Shown here piece by piece: positions 6,226 through 8,944 of a stretch of DNA of 8,944 nucleotides. Origin of the DNA: Rhodospirillales bacterium (lineage in GTDB: Bacteria; Pseudomonadota; Alphaproteobacteria; Rhodospirillales; 2-02-FULL-58-16); assembly GCA_021775195.1 (NCBI GenBank), contig JAJFIG010000521.1, positions 1-8,944 on the forward strand, in the 5' to 3' direction. Positions within the stretch are counted from its first letter, which is position 1. Each line of letters begins with the position of its first letter. Made by a program: the position numbers and the translations under genes. Under the pieces are notes generated by a model, which searched no databases, was not told the origin of the DNA, and saw only the letters and a list, made by a program, of their open reading frames with translations.

Positions 6226-6786
6226 ATGGCCACCGCCATGCCGCCCGAAGCCGACATCGACCCGCCCCTGCGCGCCGCCGCCACCTTCTACCCCGCCGGC
6301 GAGCGTGATCATGCCCTGCTTAGCCGTTTCGCTGCCGAACTCAAGGACGCCGGCGTCCGCGTCGGCGGCCTGGTCCAGGAGGGGCTGTTCGACGCCGACG
6401 GCCGCAAGGCCGGCATCGACGCCATCGAGATCGACACCGGCCGTCGGGTTCCCATCAACCGCCCGACCAAGGCCGACCTGATGCATCACCAATGCTCCCT
6501 AAACACCCAGGCCCTGGCCGAGGCCACCGCCGCCGTCCGCCGTGCCGTCGCCGAGCGCGTCGAACTCATCGTCGTCGAGAAGTTCGGCGAACGGGAACAG
6601 CACGGCGACGGCCTTGCCGACGACATCCTGCTGGCCATTTCCGAGGACATCCCGACCCTCATCGCCGTGCCCGGCGGCGCCGCCGGGGCCTGGAACGACT
6701 TCTCCGGTGGCCTCGCCGCAACCCTCGATTACGACCGCGACGCCCTCATGGCCTGGTGGACCACCATCCGCGCCGCCACCCCCTGA
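6226..6786 (+). CDS. DUF2478 protein, putative molybdenum-linked accessory
   Basis: A 186-residue protein that resembles the DUF2478 family: an N-terminal FYPAGERDHALLSRFAAEL (21-39), GLVQEGL (48-54), a central IVVEKFGEREQHGDG (115-129), and a late IPTLIAVP (142-149) before GGLA..LD and MAWW (175-178). From memory, proteins of this family are found beside molybdate transport and molybdoenzyme genes and have a P-loop NTPase-like fold, but their function is not established. The classic GxxxxGK(S/T) is not visible here. The ATG at 6226, with GGGTGGG 5 bases before it, is chosen; ATG 6238 is possible. It lies 47 bases after the chaperone stop with no terminator between, so it probably ends the operon. 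Confidence 0.75.
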   Translation: MATAMPPEADIDPPLRAAATFYPAGERDHALLSRFAAELKDAGVRVGGLVQEGLFDADGRKAGIDAIEIDTGRRVPINRPTKADLMHHQCSLNTQALAEATAAVRRAVAERVELIVVEKFGEREQHGDGLADDILLAISEDIPTLIAVPGGAAGAWNDFSGGLAATLDYDRDALMAWWTTIRAATP

Positions 6787-6801
6787 CGGCACCCGCCGGG
6801 C

Positions 6802-6822
6802 TGCGCCTTCGGCCTCGGCGCA
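6802..6822 (+). repeat. Hairpin after the DUF2478 gene, similar to the one before sat
   Basis: TGCGCC (6802-6807) pairs with GGCGCA (6817-6822) around a loop TTCGGCCTC. It starts 16 bases after the stop. No T-run follows, so it may mark a 3' end without being a classical terminator. The loop and its flanks resemble 117-141. Confidence 0.4.
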
Positions 6823-6893
6823 TATCCGATAAGCAATTGAAAATAAGAAAGAAACCGGATTGACCTTGGCTGCCGCCGAGGCCTGGCGATAGA

Positions 6894-7021
6894 GTGTCGG
6901 AATTCTTTACAATTCAAAATCCCTCAAAGGATTATCTAAGTTATTGAAACTTCGCAATAATTATCCAATTTGCCGTAATATTTGCATGTCCTGACCCGAA
7001 AAAGTGTCGGATTTCTTTACA
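6894..7021 (+). promoter_or_regulatory. Two copies of an 18-base upstream element, likely enhancer-binding protein sites
   Basis: GTGTCGGAATTCTTTACA at 6894-6911 recurs as GTGTCGGATTTCTTTACA at 7004-7021, 17 of 18 bases the same and in the same orientation, 110 bp apart. They lie about 205 and 95 bases before the predicted start of the sigma-54 promoter, typical for binding sites of NtrC-type activators. Motifs of this look occur before PEP-CTERM genes, where the PrsK/PrsR two-component system is the usual regulator; the assignment here is from memory. The flanks diverge, which argues for a protein-binding site and not for a recent duplication. Confidence 0.7.
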
Positions 7022-7052
7022 CTTTTCCACCGTCGGTTTGGTATCGATTCGC

Positions 7053-7065
7053 CAAGCTATTGAAT
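7053..7065 (-). promoter_or_regulatory. Possible IHF site between upstream elements and sigma-54 promoter
   Basis: On the minus strand ATTCAATAGCTTG matches the IHF consensus WATCAA-N4-TTR with one mismatch. It sits between the nearer upstream element and the -24 box, where DNA bending is often required in sigma-54 promoters. The flanking DNA is AT-rich, so this is only suggestive. Confidence 0.3.
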
Positions 7066-7082
7066 TTTCTAAATAATAAAAG

Positions 7083-7100
7083 TTGGCACAATTCCTGCAT
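7083..7100 (+). promoter_or_regulatory. Sigma-54 (RpoN) -24/-12 promoter for the PEP-CTERM gene
   Basis: TTGGCACAATTCCTGCAT has the invariant GG (7085-7086) and GC (7097-7098) at the required spacing, and a full TGGCAC at -24. The transcription start is predicted near 7110, giving a leader of about 61 bases. Sigma-54 promoters need an ATP-driven activator, and the paired elements upstream are the natural candidates for its binding. Confidence 0.8.
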
Positions 7101-7170
7101 GGTTTTTGGTCAAAGGGGACCAAGGGGCTGCACATGATTGGAAAACAATGATTTGAACGGGTAACGAAAT

Positions 7171-7791
7171 ATGGAAATCCGCAACATCATCAAGACCGCA
7201 GGGGTTGCCGGCACGCTGGCGCTTGCCATTGCCGTCGCCACCAGTAGCCCGGCCCGGGCCACTGCGATGACTGTATCGCTCAATTTCAATGTTTCAGGGT
7301 TCGCGGGTAACGATGCCCCTCCAACGGCGGCCCCGATCGATCCCGTGATCGGCTCATTCACCGTTTCATACAATACGGCGTCCGACTCCACTAACGCGGC
7401 GCTGGACGCGTTGTCCATGACGACCATCGGGACGACCAGTTTCACTGCTGCGAACTCGGGTTTCGATTATTTGTCCGCCACCGACACGTTGAGCATCGGT
7501 GGCCTGATCGACCTGCCTCCATGCACGGATCGGGTTGACTCGCTGATATGCGCGACCGACGACTTCTTCCTTAGGGTGCAGGATATCTCGACAGCACCGA
7601 TGATTCTGGCCGGGGACGTCTTCTATATCGTTCCAACAATACCCGACGTTGTGTTCCGTTCATCGGCGGCGGAGGTGACGACTCCCCAAACCGGTGGCGG
7701 CAACATCCCCGAACCCGGCACGCTCCTGATTCTCGGTTTCGGCCTCGCCGGTCTTGGCGCTCTAAAGCGCCGGCGCCGGCCCAACGCCTGA
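7171..7791 (+). CDS. Secreted PEP-CTERM sorting-domain protein
   Basis: A 206-residue exported protein. The signal peptide has a basic start (MEIRNIIK), a hydrophobic core (about 11-24) and a probable cut after ARA at residue 30. The middle is rich in Thr, Ser, Ala and Asp, low in Lys, with two Cys (C118, C127); no catalytic motif is seen. The C-terminus is a classic PEP-CTERM: IPEPGTLLIL from residue 179, a membrane helix to about 198, then KRRRR. Such proteins are processed by an exosortase (EpsH/XrtA type) and reach the cell surface or exopolysaccharide matrix, often in floc or biofilm formers. No exosortase gene is in the window. The ribosome site (GGG at about 7160) is weak. Codon use is less G/C-biased than in the operon upstream. 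The precise role is unknown. Confidence 0.9.
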   Translation: MEIRNIIKTAGVAGTLALAIAVATSSPARATAMTVSLNFNVSGFAGNDAPPTAAPIDPVIGSFTVSYNTASDSTNAALDALSMTTIGTTSFTAANSGFDYLSATDTLSIGGLIDLPPCTDRVDSLICATDDFFLRVQDISTAPMILAGDVFYIVPTIPDVVFRSSAAEVTTPQTGGGNIPEPGTLLILGFGLAGLGALKRRRRPNA

Positions 7792-7818
7792 AAAGGGCGG
7801 GTTTCTCAGGGAGGCCAG

Positions 7819-7850
7819 AACGGCGGTTCTTCGGAACCGCCGTTTTCTTT
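7819..7850 (+). terminator. Strong rho-independent terminator after the PEP-CTERM gene
   Basis: Perfect 11-base arms, AACGGCGGTTC (7819-7829) and GAACCGCCGTT (7834-7844), enclose the very stable C(TTCG)G tetraloop, followed by TTCTTT. It begins 28 bases after the stop and closes the PEP-CTERM transcript. Confidence 0.92.
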
Positions 7851-7919
7851 CGCCCCGATAACGCCGTCGTTTCCCCCACCAATCCGGCCCGCCGGGGCGA
7901 TTGGAAACTAATAATTGCA

Positions 7920-7947
7920 TAACCGGTTACGCCTTTTTTAACCGTTA
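7920..7947. promoter_or_regulatory. Palindrome and related half-site before the HD-GYP gene
   Basis: TAACCGGTTA (7920-7929) is a perfect 10-base palindrome, and TAACCGTTA (7939-7947) repeats most of it 19 bases on. They lie 53-80 bases before the ATG at 8000, where a promoter and operator are expected. No convincing -35/-10 pair is visible. The rest of 7851-7999 shows nothing else I can name. Confidence 0.3.
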
Positions 7948-7999
7948 CCGGCGATAACGATAGGGCTTGCGCGAAACACCCATCGCGGATTTTACAGCA

Positions 8000-8944
8000 A
8001 TGCGGAACAAAAAGAACAACCCCGCAAAGGCGTCGCGAGGCATTAACGGGCGGCTTGCCGTCCGCCTCCTCGCGGTGTGGTTTGTCGTCTCCCTGGTTCT
8101 GGGAGGCGTCGAGCTTTACGTCGAGATGCAACGGGTCGACCAGCTTGTCATCGAGCTGACGAACGAGGAGTCCCGGCGCTTTACCGACAACCCCTCGATC
8201 CGCATCGGCAGCGACGATCCCCGCGACCTGGAGTTCCTGGATCAGGCCCTGGAAGAGCTTGTCCGCCGCCGTTTCGTCATCGTCGAGATTTACGGCTTCG
8301 ATCAGGTTCCCATCGTCGAGAAGATGTCCGAGCACATTGGCGATGTCGGCTACATTCTCGACGAGCGCATGCACGACTTCCCCATAACCGACGAGCCTGA
8401 ATTCGACCGCTTCTTTCTTGAAGGCAGGATCTATGTCCGCGCCGTCGTTCCCATGACCGACGCGTCGGGCCGCGCCATTGGCTTTTTCGAAGGCGTCTAC
8501 AAGGTCGACAAAACCCGGATGGCTGCCATTGTTGGCGACATCGCCATCGGGCTCATGCAGCTGGTGATTGCTATTCTGGCGACCATCGTGGTTCTCTATC
8601 CCATCATCACTGCCCTCAACAGGAACCTGCAGTATCAGGCGGCCGACCTGCTCCGGGCCAACGTCGAAATCCTTAACGTGCTCGGCAGTGCCATCGCCAA
8701 GCGTGACAGCGACACCCACGCCCACAACTACCGGGTCACCATCTATGCGGTCCGCCTGGCCGAGGTTCTCGAGCTCGAGCCCGACGCCATTCGCCATCTC
8801 ATCAAGGGCGCCTTCCTCCATGACGTCGGCAAGATCGCCATCAGCGACCGGATTCTCTTGAAGCCCGGCAAGCTCACCGGCGAGGAATTCAAGGTCAAGC
8901 AAACCCATCTAGGGCACGGCGTCGATATCGTCGACCGCTCGGCC
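8000..8944 (+). CDS. Membrane-anchored HD-GYP protein, putative cyclic-di-GMP phosphodiesterase (3' truncated by window edge)
   Basis: The frame is open from ATG 8000 to the last base, 315 residues, with the end of the protein outside the window. The order is: short basic cytoplasmic start, membrane helix (about 19-39), an extracytoplasmic sensing region (about 40-175) of the type seen in PDC-like sensors, a second membrane helix (about 177-203), a short linker, then the HD domain. Metal-binding candidates are H242 in AHNYRV, the HD pair H274-D275 in FLHDVGKIA, and H303 in THLGHGV. The sequence SDRILLKPGKLTGEEF is typical of HD-GYP proteins; the GYP motif itself would lie past the edge. It likely hydrolyses c-di-GMP in response to a periplasmic signal. 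No good ribosome site precedes 8000; a TTG at 7967 is in frame. Confidence 0.88.
   Translation, partial: MRNKKNNPAKASRGINGRLAVRLLAVWFVVSLVLGGVELYVEMQRVDQLVIELTNEESRRFTDNPSIRIGSDDPRDLEFLDQALEELVRRRFVIVEIYGFDQVPIVEKMSEHIGDVGYILDERMHDFPITDEPEFDRFFLEGRIYVRAVVPMTDASGRAIGFFEGVYKVDKTRMAAIVGDIAIGLMQLVIAILATIVVLYPIITALNRNLQYQAADLLRANVEILNVLGSAIAKRDSDTHAHNYRVTIYAVRLAEVLELEPDAIRHLIKGAFLHDVGKIAISDRILLKPGKLTGEEFKVKQTHLGHGVDIVDRSA

Noticed and set aside
7571..8908. 445-codon open frame on the minus strand
   Set aside because: It runs opposite the PEP-CTERM gene, the terminator and the HD-GYP gene, all of which are supported by motifs. Its own product shows no recognisable domain.
1..8944. CRISPR arrays, tRNA or rRNA genes, insertion sequences, phage attachment sites
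   Set aside because: No regularly spaced repeats, no tRNA-like cloverleaf, no transposase motifs and no flanking inverted repeats with target duplications were seen.

Overview
The window is GC-rich with strong G/C preference at third codon positions. It is interrupted by two AT-rich intergenic stretches (about 1500-1630 and 6830-7170), and every gene is on the + strand. The content suggests a Gram-negative pseudomonadote, most likely an alphaproteobacterium of Rhodospirillales type. That content is a dissimilatory-type ATP sulfurylase, a Tat-exported molybdoenzyme with a c-type cytochrome, a PEP-CTERM protein behind a sigma-54 promoter, and an HD-GYP protein. The lineage is inferred from style and gene content, not proven.

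Layout. Positions 1-111 hold the last 36 codons of an unidentified gene. Positions 186-1358 encode Sat, which links APS/sulfate to ATP. A 528-base gap follows. It holds hairpins after sat, an AT-rich regulatory zone with a perfect FNR-type box 41.5 bases before a likely start of transcription, and a leader of about 265 nt with a possible 41-codon upstream ORF. Then comes a compact operon: a Tat-exported molybdopterin catalytic subunit (1887-4472), a four-cluster ferredoxin subunit (4486-5175), a diheme cytochrome c lipoprotein (5175-5507), a TorD-type chaperone (5504-6178) and a DUF2478 protein (6226-6786).

The operon reads as a complete periplasmic respiratory or oxidative module. Electrons would pass between the molybdenum centre, the FeS chain of the B subunit and the membrane-tethered cytochrome, while the chaperone and DUF2478 protein support cofactor loading. 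The usual NrfD/PsrC-type quinone-reactive membrane subunit is missing and the diheme lipoprotein sits in its place. This is the most interesting feature here. The substrate cannot be read from the sequence. The neighbouring sat makes a sulfur compound possible, and the FNR box points to expression at low oxygen.

The second part is different in style. A 384-base AT-rich intergenic region carries two near-identical 18-base elements 110 bp apart and a textbook -24/-12 promoter. These precede a secreted PEP-CTERM protein (7171-7791), which is closed by a strong UUCG-loop terminator. The window ends inside a membrane-anchored HD-GYP protein (8000 to the edge), probably a c-di-GMP phosphodiesterase.
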